From Tissierellia bacterium (lineage in GTDB: Bacteria; Bacillota; Clostridia; Tissierellales; Peptoniphilaceae): a stretch of 64,000 nucleotides of DNA. Positions 8,632 to 16,895 of the stretch are shown here, piece after piece; positions within the stretch are counted from its first letter, which is position 1, and each line of letters begins with the position of its first letter. The stretch lies in NCBI GenBank assembly GCA_012728295.1, contig JAAYFJ010000013.1, positions 1-64,000 of the forward strand. Reading direction: 5' to 3'. Both the position numbers and the translations under genes were made by a program. The notes below the pieces were generated by a model. That model made no database searches. It saw only the letters and a program-made list of their open reading frames with translations, and was not told where the DNA came from.

Positions 8632-9176
8632 AGTATATCCCCTTTTGCATCAAATAGCGTTTTTCTACCACGTGAGACTCGATTGTAAAGATAGTTTTTA
8701 TTTACTCCGAGCTCATTAGCAACATCTTCGTAGGACTTTTCATTAAAAAACAGCTGAATAAATATCTTCCTATCCATTTCATTAAGACCATCAAGTAAAG
8801 AAAACAACTGTTTTTCATATTCTTTTTGCAACAGCATAGATTCAGGGGAGTTGGAAGTAGAAACTGAATCGTCATCTAATGGCAAATCAGAAATGGTTTT
8901 TGACACTCTTCGGTATGTGTCAATGGCCATGTAGCTTGCGATAGCACCTATCCAGTTTTTAAAAGATCCTTTAGATGGATCATATTTATCAATTTGTTCC
9001 CAAACCTTAAAAAACGTGTCGTTAAGACATTCGTCCTGCTCCTCAGGTAAAAAAGCAAGGCGTCTACTTATTATAGCTTGAACCCAAGAACCGTAATGTT
9101 TTATTACTTCAAATAATGCATCTTCGTCCTTGTTTTTCATTCTGGAAACCCAAAGTTTCTCTTTATCAGTAATCAA
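8628..9176 (-). CDS. ECF-type RNA polymerase sigma factor
   Basis: This 182-residue sigma-70 family protein has region 2 with EEQDECLNDTFFKVWEQI and FKNWIGAIASYMAIDTYRR, and region 4 with a helix-turn-helix (YEDVANELGVNKNYLYNRV). Regions 1 and 3 are absent, as in ECF factors. The start is TTG, chosen because AAGGGGGC sits at good distance upstream and no ATG fits. It forms an overlapping pair with the DUF4179 gene. Autoregulation is likely, because the pair has its own upstream region carrying a 12-bp palindrome. Target genes are unknown. Confidence 0.9.
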   Translation of the reverse strand: MITDKEKLWVSRMKNKDEDALFEVIKHYGSWVQAIISRRLAFLPEEQDECLNDTFFKVWEQIDKYDPSKGSFKNWIGAIASYMAIDTYRRVSKTISDLPLDDDSVSTSNSPESMLLQKEYEKQLFSLLDGLNEMDRKIFIQLFFNEKSYEDVANELGVNKNYLYNRVSRGRKTLFDAKGDIL

Positions 9177-9196
9177 AATTATGCCCCCTTACTTTG

Positions 9197-9208
9197 GAAT
9201 GATCATTC
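9197..9208. promoter_or_regulatory. Perfect 12-bp palindrome upstream of the sigma factor
   Basis: GAATGATCATTC is fully self-complementary. It lies 20 bases upstream of the TTG start, between a TATAAT-like box (RC of ATTATA near 9215) and the ribosome site. It may be an operator. No candidate binder is identified. Confidence 0.35.
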
Positions 9209-9373
9209 TATTATATTATACGTTTCATTTTCACAATTCTATCAAGAAGATGAAAATATTAAATAGAAATTACTAAGCAACCCCAATGATTACCTACTAA
9301 TACAACCAAAGAAATATTTAATTTTAGATAAAGACAAACCATCAGCATACTAATGCTTGATGGTTTATCTGTA

Positions 9374-9820
9374 TTAAATATTAAGTTCTCTAGTTATTAT
9401 TTCAGACACGCTTTTAATGGCAAATGCAACTTGATCAGAACATTTAAGTTTTCTATCTGGAGCGTCCCTGTCCATGCCTTGGATTAGCACCCCACAACAG
9501 GTGGAGTTGAAAACATTTTTGAAAGAATCGTGAAACTCCTTAGTAACTTCGAAACACTTATCAATGCACGGATCACCTTGGACCCTTCGTCCAAATACAA
9601 ACCCAAGACACATAGCACCGCCTGCTACAGCTCCGCAAAGGCATCCTCCACCACCTAAACCCCATGGAAACCCTGAACTCATGGCAATGGCATCTTCCGA
9701 AAGCCCGAATTCGAAGTGTTTATTCAACGAATAAATCACTGATTCAGAACAGGCATATCCATTGTGAAACACATCCATGGCATCGTCGATACAGGCTTGA
9801 ACATCTATATGTCTTTTCAT
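9374..9820 (-). CDS. C_GCAxxG_C_C family redox protein
   Basis: This roughly 148-residue protein has the family's spaced cysteines: GYACSESV near the start, the glycine-rich block GGGGCLCGAVAGGAMCLG, then DPCIDKC and NSTCCGVLI. The family is named from these conserved cysteines and is thought to be redox-active or metal-binding in anaerobes, without a defined reaction. I start at the ATG at 9820 because GAGGTGA overlaps the upstream in-frame GTG and is well spaced for this ATG. It is a single gene with its own upstream region, between the sigma operon and the peptidase. Confidence 0.85.
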   Translation of the reverse strand: MKRHIDVQACIDDAMDVFHNGYACSESVIYSLNKHFEFGLSEDAIAMSSGFPWGLGGGGCLCGAVAGGAMCLGFVFGRRVQGDPCIDKCFEVTKEFHDSFKNVFNSTCCGVLIQGMDRDAPDRKLKCSDQVAFAIKSVSEIITRELNI

Positions 9821-9911
9821 AGTAATCACCTCAATGATAATTTAATTGCTGAATTTCATTGTATCAGAATATACATAATTTTTCAGCAGTACTATAAATT
9901 TTATGTTAGAT

Positions 9912-9945
9912 AAAACTAGTGTTTAACAGTCAATGTACTAGTTTT
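9912..9945. other. Long-loop inverted repeat in a 333-bp intergenic region
   Basis: AAAACTAGT (9912-9920) is complementary to ACTAGTTTT (9937-9945), with a 16-base spacer. The arms could be an operator for either flanking gene or a weak hairpin. The rest of 9821-10153 is AT-rich with no clear further feature. Confidence 0.35.
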
Positions 9946-10153
9946 CCTTTAACAAGATAGCAATGTGTTTACATGGACGCTAATTATAAAAGCTATTTGT
10001 GACCAATTTATGACAAATTTGAGTGTAATTTTCGGGGATTTAATAAAAAAGATAATATATAATCAAAACATAATAAATATTTAGTTATTAATAGTGACTA
10101 AATGAGCAAATGTACAATATTAATTTGTGATATTGAGGAGAGAGAGGGACAAA

Positions 10154-12184
10154 ATGAAAAAGAACCTTAAAGTATCGATAATCAGCTTGCTGATGGCGTT
10201 GTCCATGATATTGCCGGTAAGTGCCGTTAAATATGATGCGGTTAGCCCTGGAATACAGAAGAATGTAGTAGCAGAAGTAAAAGAAAAACCAACACAGGAA
10301 GTTTTAAAGAAAGAACTTCTGGCAAGACTTCAGGACGATTTTTATGAATTTATAAACGGCAAGTACGTGGTAGAAGAAAAAGATGAACCTGAAGAAAATG
10401 CACCAGTTAAAAAAGATAATTTTGCTAATGCTGGAGATAGATTAAAAAAACAGCTGACAGAAATTGGAGAAGAAGTAATATCCGATAAGGCAGATTTAAA
10501 AGCAGGAAGTGCAGAAAAGGCTTTGGCAGACGTTTATAAAACCGCTCTAGATTTTGAGACAAGAAACAAAGTTGGCACAGGTAAACTTGGTGAATATTTA
10601 GATAGCGTGAAAAAAGCTAATACCATATCTGAATACCTTAAGGCAGTAGCGAAGATTCATAAAGAATTAGGTAAAATATTGGCTGCCCCAGATCCTAAAG
10701 ACGCAAGCAAACACGCTTTATCAATGGAAGAGGTAGGTTTGCCAGCTAGGAAAGATGATTTTCAAGATGAGAAGACAGTTGAGGATTTAAAAGTATTTGT
10801 TCAAGAGCTACTTCAGGCAGATGGAATGAACGCTCAACAGTCAAAAGTACAAGCTGAAAAACTTATGAAATTCTATCAAGAATTTGCTAATGCAGCTCTT
10901 GATAAAAAAGAGCAAGCAGACGTTAAACAAACTATGAACTTCTACACAAAAGAGAATTTGCAAGCAGAACTTACAAATGTAAATATAGATGAGTTTTTGA
11001 AAGATAGTGCAAAGTTAGGATATGAAGGCATATATGTTACAAACCCGAAAATGCTGAAACTAATAAACAAATACCTTACAGCTGAAAACCTTGACCTTTT
11101 AAAAGACTATACAAGGATTGCATTGTTAGATGAATATGCACAATACTTATCAAAAGCATATTCAGATGCAAATGCTAAATACTACCAAATGGAAGGTTTA
11201 AGCGAGAAAGAAAAGGCATGGGATGCAGCAAAATCTTTAGCTGAAATGGAATTGGGAGAGATTTATGCTAAGAAATACTTCAGTGCAACTAAAAAAGCTG
11301 GCGCTGAAAAAATGGTAAAAGAAATCCTAGCTGCTTATAGAAAGAATATAGAAAACCTTAGCTGGATGGGGCCTGAAAGCAAGGCGGAAGCTTTGAAAAA
11401 AATTGATACAATGCAGATAAAAATTGGATATCCAGAAGAATACAAATCATATGCTAAATCTATTGTAAAATCACCTAAAGAAGGTGGGAGCCTTATAGAT
11501 AACGCAGTAGCAGTAGCTCAAGAGAGAGCGAAGGGTGAGCATAATAAAGCAAAAGAAGCTGTAGATAGAAATGTTTGGGGAATGCCTGCACATGTAATGA
11601 ACGCATATTATGAAGCAACTGTAAACGAAATAGTATTCCCAGCTGCAATGCTACAGGCGCCGTTTTATGACGAGAATGCAGGCAGAGCGACAAACTTAGG
11701 AGCAATAGGAGCGGTAATAGCCCACGAGATAACACATGCATTTGACGATGCAGGATCATTATTTGATTCTCAAGGTAAATTCCGTGACTGGTGGAGCGAA
11801 AAAGATAGAGTATCATTTAATAAAAAGGCGCAAGAGTATATCAAGTTTTTTGGAAATATTGAAGTATTGCCAGGAGAAAAAGTTGATGGAGAATTGACCC
11901 TTGGAGAAAACATTGCAGACTCAGGTGGAGTATCTGTAATAGCATCCATGATTGGCGATGACAAACAAGAACTTAGAAAAATGTTCATTAGCTATGCGAA
12001 GAGTTGGTCAGGCACCACAAGTTCCGAAGCTCTATTAGAGCAATTAAAAAGTGATGAACACGCACCCTCAAAGGTTAGAGTAAATGGAGTATTGAGTGTT
12101 ACCGATGCATTCTATAAAGCATTTGATGTGAAACCTGGAGATAAAATGTATGTAGCCCCAGAGAATAGAGTAAAGATGTTTTAG
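10154..12184 (+). CDS. Secreted M13-family zinc metallopeptidase (neprilysin/PepO-like)
   Basis: This 676-residue enzyme begins with a signal peptide of about 24 residues that lacks a lipobox cysteine, so it is probably released. The M13 N-terminal motif (DDFYEFINGKYV) follows. The zinc site is HEITH at residues 524-528, and the third ligand and catalytic helper lie in ENIADSGG from residue 585. Length and architecture match M13 endopeptidases that cut small peptides. The start is the ATG at 10154, preceded by GAGGAGAGAGAGGG, rather than the in-frame GTG 27 bases earlier. It appears monocistronic. It probably degrades extracellular peptides for nutrition. Confidence 0.93.
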   Translation: MKKNLKVSIISLLMALSMILPVSAVKYDAVSPGIQKNVVAEVKEKPTQEVLKKELLARLQDDFYEFINGKYVVEEKDEPEENAPVKKDNFANAGDRLKKQLTEIGEEVISDKADLKAGSAEKALADVYKTALDFETRNKVGTGKLGEYLDSVKKANTISEYLKAVAKIHKELGKILAAPDPKDASKHALSMEEVGLPARKDDFQDEKTVEDLKVFVQELLQADGMNAQQSKVQAEKLMKFYQEFANAALDKKEQADVKQTMNFYTKENLQAELTNVNIDEFLKDSAKLGYEGIYVTNPKMLKLINKYLTAENLDLLKDYTRIALLDEYAQYLSKAYSDANAKYYQMEGLSEKEKAWDAAKSLAEMELGEIYAKKYFSATKKAGAEKMVKEILAAYRKNIENLSWMGPESKAEALKKIDTMQIKIGYPEEYKSYAKSIVKSPKEGGSLIDNAVAVAQERAKGEHNKAKEAVDRNVWGMPAHVMNAYYEATVNEIVFPAAMLQAPFYDENAGRATNLGAIGAVIAHEITHAFDDAGSLFDSQGKFRDWWSEKDRVSFNKKAQEYIKFFGNIEVLPGEKVDGELTLGENIADSGGVSVIASMIGDDKQELRKMFISYAKSWSGTTSSEALLEQLKSDEHAPSKVRVNGVLSVTDAFYKAFDVKPGDKMYVAPENRVKMF

Positions 12185-12205
12185 TAAAGACTTATGGATA
12201 ATATT

Positions 12206-12237
12206 AGGGTGGAAGATAATCGAATATCTTCCACCCT
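12206..12237 (+). terminator. Strong hairpin after the M13 peptidase gene
   Basis: AGGGTGGAAGATA (12206-12218) pairs with TATCTTCCACCCT (12225-12237) around a 6-base loop. The T run downstream is weak, so termination efficiency is uncertain. Confidence 0.55.
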
Positions 12238-12302
12238 ATAAATATGTATATGATATAATTTAATGATAAAATGCGAGAATTAGCAATGAACGGGGAGTCT
12301 AT

Positions 12303-12578
12303 ATGAACAATTACAATAAAATAGCAAACGTTACGGGTATGTTGGGATTAGCAATGATATTATTTGTAATTGTGACTAAATCCTCTTACCCCAATATTAT
12401 ATTTAAAGTAATGGCACCAATTGGGATATTGCTAGTATTTACAAGTTGTTCACTATATTTTTTTGATTGGATAAAAAGTATAGTTGATGAGGTTAAGCTT
12501 AGAAATTATAAAATAGCGGTTTTATTATTTATGTCTGGCATAATATATTTACTAGCGATAGTTTTCAAGAAACCTTGA
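12303..12578 (+). CDS. Hypothetical small membrane protein
   Basis: This 91-residue hydrophobic protein has about three membrane helices (roughly residues 10-25, 31-52 and 67-87) separated by short charged loops such as DWIKSIVDEVKLRN. GGGGAG is well placed before the ATG. It stands alone between the M13 peptidase and the convergent oxidoreductase. I recognise no family, and the context gives no strong hint of function. Confidence 0.6.
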   Translation: MNNYNKIANVTGMLGLAMILFVIVTKSSYPNIIFKVMAPIGILLVFTSCSLYFFDWIKSIVDEVKLRNYKIAVLLFMSGIIYLLAIVFKKP

Positions 12579-12614
12579 TGGCTAGAAGAGAAATGTGTTT
12601 AAATTTGTAGCCAT

Positions 12615-12650
12615 AAAAAAAAGCGTGCGATAGACACAATGTCTATCGCA
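12615..12650 (-). terminator. Intrinsic terminator of the oxidoreductase gene
   Basis: TGCGATAGACA (12626-12636) pairs with TGTCTATCGCA (12640-12650), and A8 at 12615-12622 is a U run on the minus strand. Confidence 0.8.
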
Positions 12651-12671
12651 TTAATACTTAGTACATATATA

Positions 12672-14108
12672 TTACGGTAACAATTCATTCAATGCTTCAC
12701 TCATTACTGGGTGATTATATATAAGCTGTCCCAATCTTGTGGCAGTAATTCCTTCATTAATAGCCAGGTTAAATATATTAATCATCTCATGACTTTCATG
12801 GCAAAACAGCACCGCACCAAGGACCAAATCAGTTTCTTCATCAATGATAACCTTTAAGAATCCATCAGTTTCTTGAACGACTTGCGCTTTAGGCACAGCA
12901 GCTGCAGGCATTTTTTTAACTTTTACGTTGTCGTATTTTGCCTTAGCCTCTTCTTCACTTAAACCAATCCTAGAATATGGGGGATCTATAAAAGTTGTAT
13001 TTGGATAGATTGGTCTATTATTTCGGTTGTGATTCTCATTAATAACCCTGTCTGTATTATTTTCTAGCATAGCCTTAACCTGTGGATAGACAATGCTAAA
13101 GTCATCCAGGGATATAAACGTGAATTGTGGACCACCCTTTACATCACCTACGGCAAATATATTATCCACGGAAGTGCGAAGGCCATCGTCGACTATTACC
13201 TCACCGGCCCGACCTGTTTCAATGCCAACAGCCTCCAGATTAAGACCATCTGTTAGAGGACTTCTCCCCACTGCCACTAGAACGTTTGTAACATCTATGG
13301 AGTAAGGATCATCCGCAACGGAGTAGTTTAATCGAAGGTTAAGCTCGCTATCATCTTTGGAAGTTATATTTTCAAGACTATTGGTTTTAGCGTTAAAGAT
13401 AAATTGTATGCCAAGTTTCTCCAAACGCTGAAGAACGGCAGCGCTATCTTCAGAATCTTCCCTAGGAAGAAACCTGTCATCGTGCTGCAATACTACAACC
13501 TTAGATCCAAATTCTCTGAAATATGAGGCGAATTCTAGTCCAATGTAACCGGCACCAATAATAGCTAAGCGTTTGGGAAGTTCATGGATATTTAAAATGC
13601 TTCTGCTATCATGAACGTGCTCATTACTTTCAAAGCCGGGTAATGTAAGTATCCTAGATTGACTTCCAGTGTTTATGACAATTACTTTACCCTCAACAAT
13701 CTCCTCCTGACCATTATTGAAAACAAGTTTTATTTCATTAGCATTCTCAAAGGAAGCTGAGGCATCAATAATCTCTACATTAGGATAAGTATCAAGTTTT
13801 TGATAGTTTTTACCACGCAAAAACGTAGTCATTCTGTCTTTTTCTATAATTGCATCTCTAAATATTTGTTTATTATCCTCCCAGGTTCGATGGTGGTTTA
13901 TCCTCCAGGAGCTCTCGGATATTTTAGCTCTATGGACTAAGCTTTTAGTAGGAAGGCATCCTACATTAATACAAGTTCCACCATACATAGTATTATCTTT
14001 TTCGATTACAGCAACACTATATCCATCAGAAGCCACTTTGTCAGCCAAAGTTTTACCGGCTTTTCCAAATCCTATTACTATCAAATCATATTTTTTTAAG
14101 CTATTCAT
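12672..14108 (-). CDS. FAD-dependent pyridine nucleotide-disulfide oxidoreductase (RclA/YkgC-like)
   Basis: This 478-residue flavoenzyme has the FAD-binding start VIGFGKAGKT, the redox-active pair in GGTCINVGCLPTK, the NAD(P)-binding motif AIIGAGYIGLEFAS, a second FAD motif ending NIFAVGDVKGGPQF, and a C-terminal dimerisation domain ending HPVMSEALNELL. The set is typical of the class I disulfide reductase family. No extra metal-binding domain marks it as mercuric reductase, and the chain resembles the RclA/YkgC branch linked to oxidative or reactive-chlorine stress. I chose the ATG at 14108 because AAAGGA lies at proper distance. It is divergent from the second TetR gene. Confidence 0.85.
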   Translation of the reverse strand: MNSLKKYDLIVIGFGKAGKTLADKVASDGYSVAVIEKDNTMYGGTCINVGCLPTKSLVHRAKISESSWRINHHRTWEDNKQIFRDAIIEKDRMTTFLRGKNYQKLDTYPNVEIIDASASFENANEIKLVFNNGQEEIVEGKVIVINTGSQSRILTLPGFESNEHVHDSRSILNIHELPKRLAIIGAGYIGLEFASYFREFGSKVVVLQHDDRFLPREDSEDSAAVLQRLEKLGIQFIFNAKTNSLENITSKDDSELNLRLNYSVADDPYSIDVTNVLVAVGRSPLTDGLNLEAVGIETGRAGEVIVDDGLRTSVDNIFAVGDVKGGPQFTFISLDDFSIVYPQVKAMLENNTDRVINENHNRNNRPIYPNTTFIDPPYSRIGLSEEEAKAKYDNVKVKKMPAAAVPKAQVVQETDGFLKVIIDEETDLVLGAVLFCHESHEMINIFNLAINEGITATRLGQLIYNHPVMSEALNELLP

Positions 14109-14251
14109 TGAACTCTGTCCTTTCACAAGCTACTTAATGCGAGAAAATCACTTTGAAAAAATCATAGCTACAGTTTACTTATTTACATTTTTCTTAAACT
14201 TCAAACATAAATTAGCAATAAATGGAGTAGTACTTCAGAAGAAAAAGTATG

Positions 14252-14280
14252 TTGAAAAAATATTATGATAGTGATAAAAT
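14252..14280 (+). promoter_or_regulatory. Promoter of the second TetR gene
   Basis: TTGAAA (14252-14257) and TAAAAT (14275-14280) with a 17-bp spacer lie just before the operator palindrome and the TTG start at 14326. Confidence 0.55.
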
Positions 14281-14286
14281 TAAAAC

Positions 14287-14299
14287 TGAACAGTGTTCA
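14287..14299. promoter_or_regulatory. TetR operator, copy 1 (autoregulatory)
   Basis: TGAACAGTGTTCA is a perfect dyad of 6-bp arms with one central base, placed at the likely transcription start. The same element with a different central base occurs at 14926, before the membrane-protein pair. Two copies flanking a TetR gene are strong evidence that this is its binding site. Confidence 0.75.
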
Positions 14300-14325
14300 A
14301 TGAAATATTTAAAGGAGCGTGAAAC

Positions 14326-14883
14326 TTGAACAACAAAATTACTAGTAGAGAAGAAATACTGGAAGTTTGTAGAAAAATAGTGTCTGAAAACGGCCTCGCT
14401 TCGTTAAATATGCGAGAAGTAGCCCGGCAATGTCAAGTTGCATTGGGAACAATATATTACTATTTTTCGTCAAAAGATGATTTGGTGATTTCAATCATAG
14501 AAAGTGTATGGGAAAACATCTTTTCATTTAAGGAAATCGGAGATAATGGCATTGCTTTTCCTGATTACTTAATGATATTATTTCAGAAAATATTAAACGG
14601 TATAGAAGCATATCCTAATTTTTTGACATTGCACGCTCTAAGCTTTGCCAGTTCGGGAAACGATCAAGCTAAAGATACCATGGCTAGATTTTTAATTAAG
14701 ATAAAAGAAGAATTACTGCAAGCAATAATATTAGACGAAAAGGTTAGAAAAGACGCTTTTTCTGATGATTTCAACGAATCGAGATTCACAGACTTTGTCC
14801 TATCTAATATTATGATCTTAGTAATGCAAAGGCAAAAAGATTGTAATACACTAATGGAAATAGTCCGTAGAGCAATATATTAA
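14326..14883 (+). CDS. TetR family regulator of the adjacent membrane-protein pair
   Basis: This 185-residue TetR protein has its helix-turn-helix in the first 50 residues (NMREVARQCQVALGTIYYYF). The C-terminal sensor domain is of no recognised subtype. The start is TTG, supported by AAAGGAG at about 10 bases. The matched palindromes at 14287 and 14926 imply that it represses itself and the downstream pair 14964-16054. A small GC-rich hairpin (CCCGCA / TGCGGG, 14891-14907) follows its stop without a U run. Control of the divergent oxidoreductase is possible but unproven. Confidence 0.92.
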   Translation: MNNKITSREEILEVCRKIVSENGLASLNMREVARQCQVALGTIYYYFSSKDDLVISIIESVWENIFSFKEIGDNGIAFPDYLMILFQKILNGIEAYPNFLTLHALSFASSGNDQAKDTMARFLIKIKEELLQAIILDEKVRKDAFSDDFNESRFTDFVLSNIMILVMQRQKDCNTLMEIVRRAIY

Positions 14884-14925
14884 AATTATTCCCGCAATAA
14901 ATGCGGGATAATATATGAACTAAAT

Positions 14926-14938
14926 TGAACAATGTTCA
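14926..14938. promoter_or_regulatory. TetR operator, copy 2
   Basis: TGAACAATGTTCA has the same arms as the copy at 14287, with A instead of G at the centre. It lies 26 bases before the start of the membrane-protein pair. Confidence 0.75.
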
Positions 14939-14963
14939 GAAAGAGAAGAGAGGATGATAATAT

Positions 14964-15626
14964 ATGCAAGCAATATTTGAAACGTTATTTGACATTATTT
15001 ATTTGACCACAGTTACGACCATTGGGATTAAAATGATTGTAGGTAACAACGGCAAAAAACAGTATTTACTCTTTGGAATTATGGCTACTATTTTAGGCTT
15101 AGGAGATGCTTTCCACTTAGTTCCAAGAGCCATTGCCTTATGCACCACAGGTTTAGAAAGCTATGCTTCGGCACTTGGAGTTGGAAAGCTAGTTACCTCG
15201 ATGACGATGACCATTTTCTATGTTCTGCTATATTATATTTGGAGAGAACGCTATCAGATTAAGGGAGAAAAACATATCACTATAACCATCTGGATATTGG
15301 CAATTACAAGAATAGTATTGAATGCTATGCCACAGAATCAATGGCTTAGTTCAACGCCTCCGCTTTCATGGGGGATATATCGAAATATTCCTTTTGCTCT
15401 AATGGGATTACTAATCATCTGGTTGTTCTATAAAACTGCGAAGAAGAAAAATGATCTAAGCTTTAAAAATATGTGGCTTACAATAACACTTAGCTTTGCA
15501 TTTTATCTGCCCGTGGTAATGTGGTCAAATGCATTTCCGGCAATTGGGGCACTGATGATACCTAAAACTTGTGCATATGTATGGACCGTGTTGATTGGAT
15601 ATAATGCAATGAGAAAAGAGGTTTAA
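14964..15626 (+). CDS. Conserved hypothetical polytopic membrane protein
   Basis: This 220-residue protein has about six or seven hydrophobic helices and little soluble sequence. Striking polar residues lie within it, for example GLGDAFHLVPRAIAL and PPLSWGIYRN. GAGAGGATG precedes the ATG. I do not recognise a named family with confidence. It is followed 2 bases later by a DUF2871 protein and preceded by a TetR operator, so the two genes form a TetR-controlled operon. The role could be small-molecule resistance or sensing, but nothing in the sequence proves transport. Confidence 0.75.
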   Translation: MQAIFETLFDIIYLTTVTTIGIKMIVGNNGKKQYLLFGIMATILGLGDAFHLVPRAIALCTTGLESYASALGVGKLVTSMTMTIFYVLLYYIWRERYQIKGEKHITITIWILAITRIVLNAMPQNQWLSSTPPLSWGIYRNIPFALMGLLIIWLFYKTAKKKNDLSFKNMWLTITLSFAFYLPVVMWSNAFPAIGALMIPKTCAYVWTVLIGYNAMRKEV

Positions 15627-15628
15627 CT

Positions 15629-16054
15629 ATGAAAAAATATTTAAATATTTCATTTGCATATGCATTAGCCGCAATGATTGGAGGAGTATTCTATCGGGAG
15701 TTTACAAAATACAATGGATTTCATGGTATCACCATGTTAGGTAAACTTCACACACATCTATTTGTACTGGGTATGATAATATTTATGGTAGTAGCATTAT
15801 TCGAAGTGAACTTAAGAATTACTGAAATAAAGTTATTTAGAAAATTTATGATTGTATATAATCTAGGCTTAATTACAACCGTTGTAATGATGCTAGTAAG
15901 AGGTACGATACAGGTGCTACAAATTCCGCTGGAAAAAAGTGCAGACTCGGCAATTTCAGGTATAGCCGGTATAGGTCACATATTATTGGGAGCAGGAATA
16001 ATAATGCTTATAACAGTATTAAGAAAATCAGCACAAAACAAGGTGCACAGCTAA
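15629..16054 (+). CDS. DUF2871 family membrane protein
   Basis: This 141-residue protein has about four membrane helices and resembles DUF2871, including YALAAMIGGVFYREFTKYNG and LGKLHTHLFVLG. The histidines in the latter segment are conserved in my memory of the family and could bind a metal or heme, but no function is established. It is cotranscribed with the preceding membrane protein, with only two bases between them, and is followed by a strong terminator. Its recurrent pairing with a TetR regulator here suggests an inducible membrane function. Confidence 0.78.
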   Translation: MKKYLNISFAYALAAMIGGVFYREFTKYNGFHGITMLGKLHTHLFVLGMIIFMVVALFEVNLRITEIKLFRKFMIVYNLGLITTVVMMLVRGTIQVLQIPLEKSADSAISGIAGIGHILLGAGIIMLITVLRKSAQNKVHS

Positions 16055-16060
16055 AGAAAA

Positions 16061-16098
16061 AACTATCTGCTGGATTAACCGGCAGATAGTTTTTTTCT
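16061..16098 (+). terminator. Intrinsic terminator of the TetR-controlled membrane operon
   Basis: AACTATCTGC (16061-16070) pairs with GCAGATAGTT (16082-16091), and a T7 run follows. Confidence 0.85.
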
Positions 16099-16162
16099 TA
16101 GGATTTAGGTGTTAACCGTCTCTAATGATTTAATGTTAATTAATTATATATATTAAATTCGA

Positions 16163-16894
16163 TTATAGGGATAAATTCGCATTGCCTTTAGTTAAGTCAA
16201 TATCACGATTCATTATATATGTTATTAAAATTAGCATTAATGAAGATAATGATAAACATATTATTAAGTTTACAGGACTTTGTGCGATATATTTAGTCAA
16301 TGCTACAATAGCATTGTAAATCATATTATTTAATAAATATACGTTAGCAAAAGATAATATAGGAGCGGCAGCTGCTAATAAAGTTGTAAAAACTATTTTT
16401 CCTATTGTATTCATCCTTGAGTATATTAAAGTAAAAAATGCTCCAATATAGTAAAACAGAATAAAAAGGGTACTACAAATCAAAATTCTATATATTATGG
16501 AAATTGAAGTGTAAATATATGGGAATGACCCATTAAATTGCACGGGTGATGCAACCATAGTTGCTATTTCACTTAATAGAATGGATAGAACAGATAAAAA
16601 GACAGAGCAGATAGCAACGCTAACAAGGGTGGTTATCCACTTTGTTTTTCTGGATATGCCCAATTGCAACATTAATCTCAATTCAGATTTATAAGAGCTT
16701 AATGCAACAATAAATAAAACAATAGCCATTATTAATTCTATCCCGGAAATATTAATTGAAGCATCTGATTGGTCAATAGCAGCAACCTTGAAGATTAATG
16801 TCAAAAATATCAACACTCCAAAATATGAAGCGAATGCGTAGAATATGGCTTTGCCAAGGGCCTTTAAATGGAATAAAATCACTTTTTCTTTCAT
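16163..16894 (-). CDS. ABC transporter permease of a GntR-controlled system
   Basis: This 243-residue protein has six predicted membrane helices with short loops, ending in a polar tail. It has the layout of small permeases paired with YtrB-like ATPases, without periplasmic domains. It begins one base after the ATPase stop codon. With the upstream YtrA-type GntR regulator it forms a three-gene unit resembling clostridial and bacillar ytr or antimicrobial-response operons. The ATPase partner carries an in-frame stop, so the system may not be functional. Confidence 0.75.
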   Translation of the reverse strand: MKEKVILFHLKALGKAIFYAFASYFGVLIFLTLIFKVAAIDQSDASINISGIELIMAIVLFIVALSSYKSELRLMLQLGISRKTKWITTLVSVAICSVFLSVLSILLSEIATMVASPVQFNGSFPYIYTSISIIYRILICSTLFILFYYIGAFFTLIYSRMNTIGKIVFTTLLAAAAPILSFANVYLLNNMIYNAIVALTKYIAQSPVNLIICLSLSSLMLILITYIMNRDIDLTKGNANLSL

Positions 16895-16895
16895 T

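Noticed and set aside
12672-14108. Mercuric reductase
   Set aside because: There is no N-terminal metal-binding domain and no C-terminal cysteine pair; the chain fits general disulfide-reductase relatives such as RclA/YkgC.
14287-14299. GAAC...GTTC as a LexA (SOS) box
   Set aside because: The Firmicute LexA site needs four bases between GAAC and GTTC; here there are three, and the same palindrome flanks a TetR gene.
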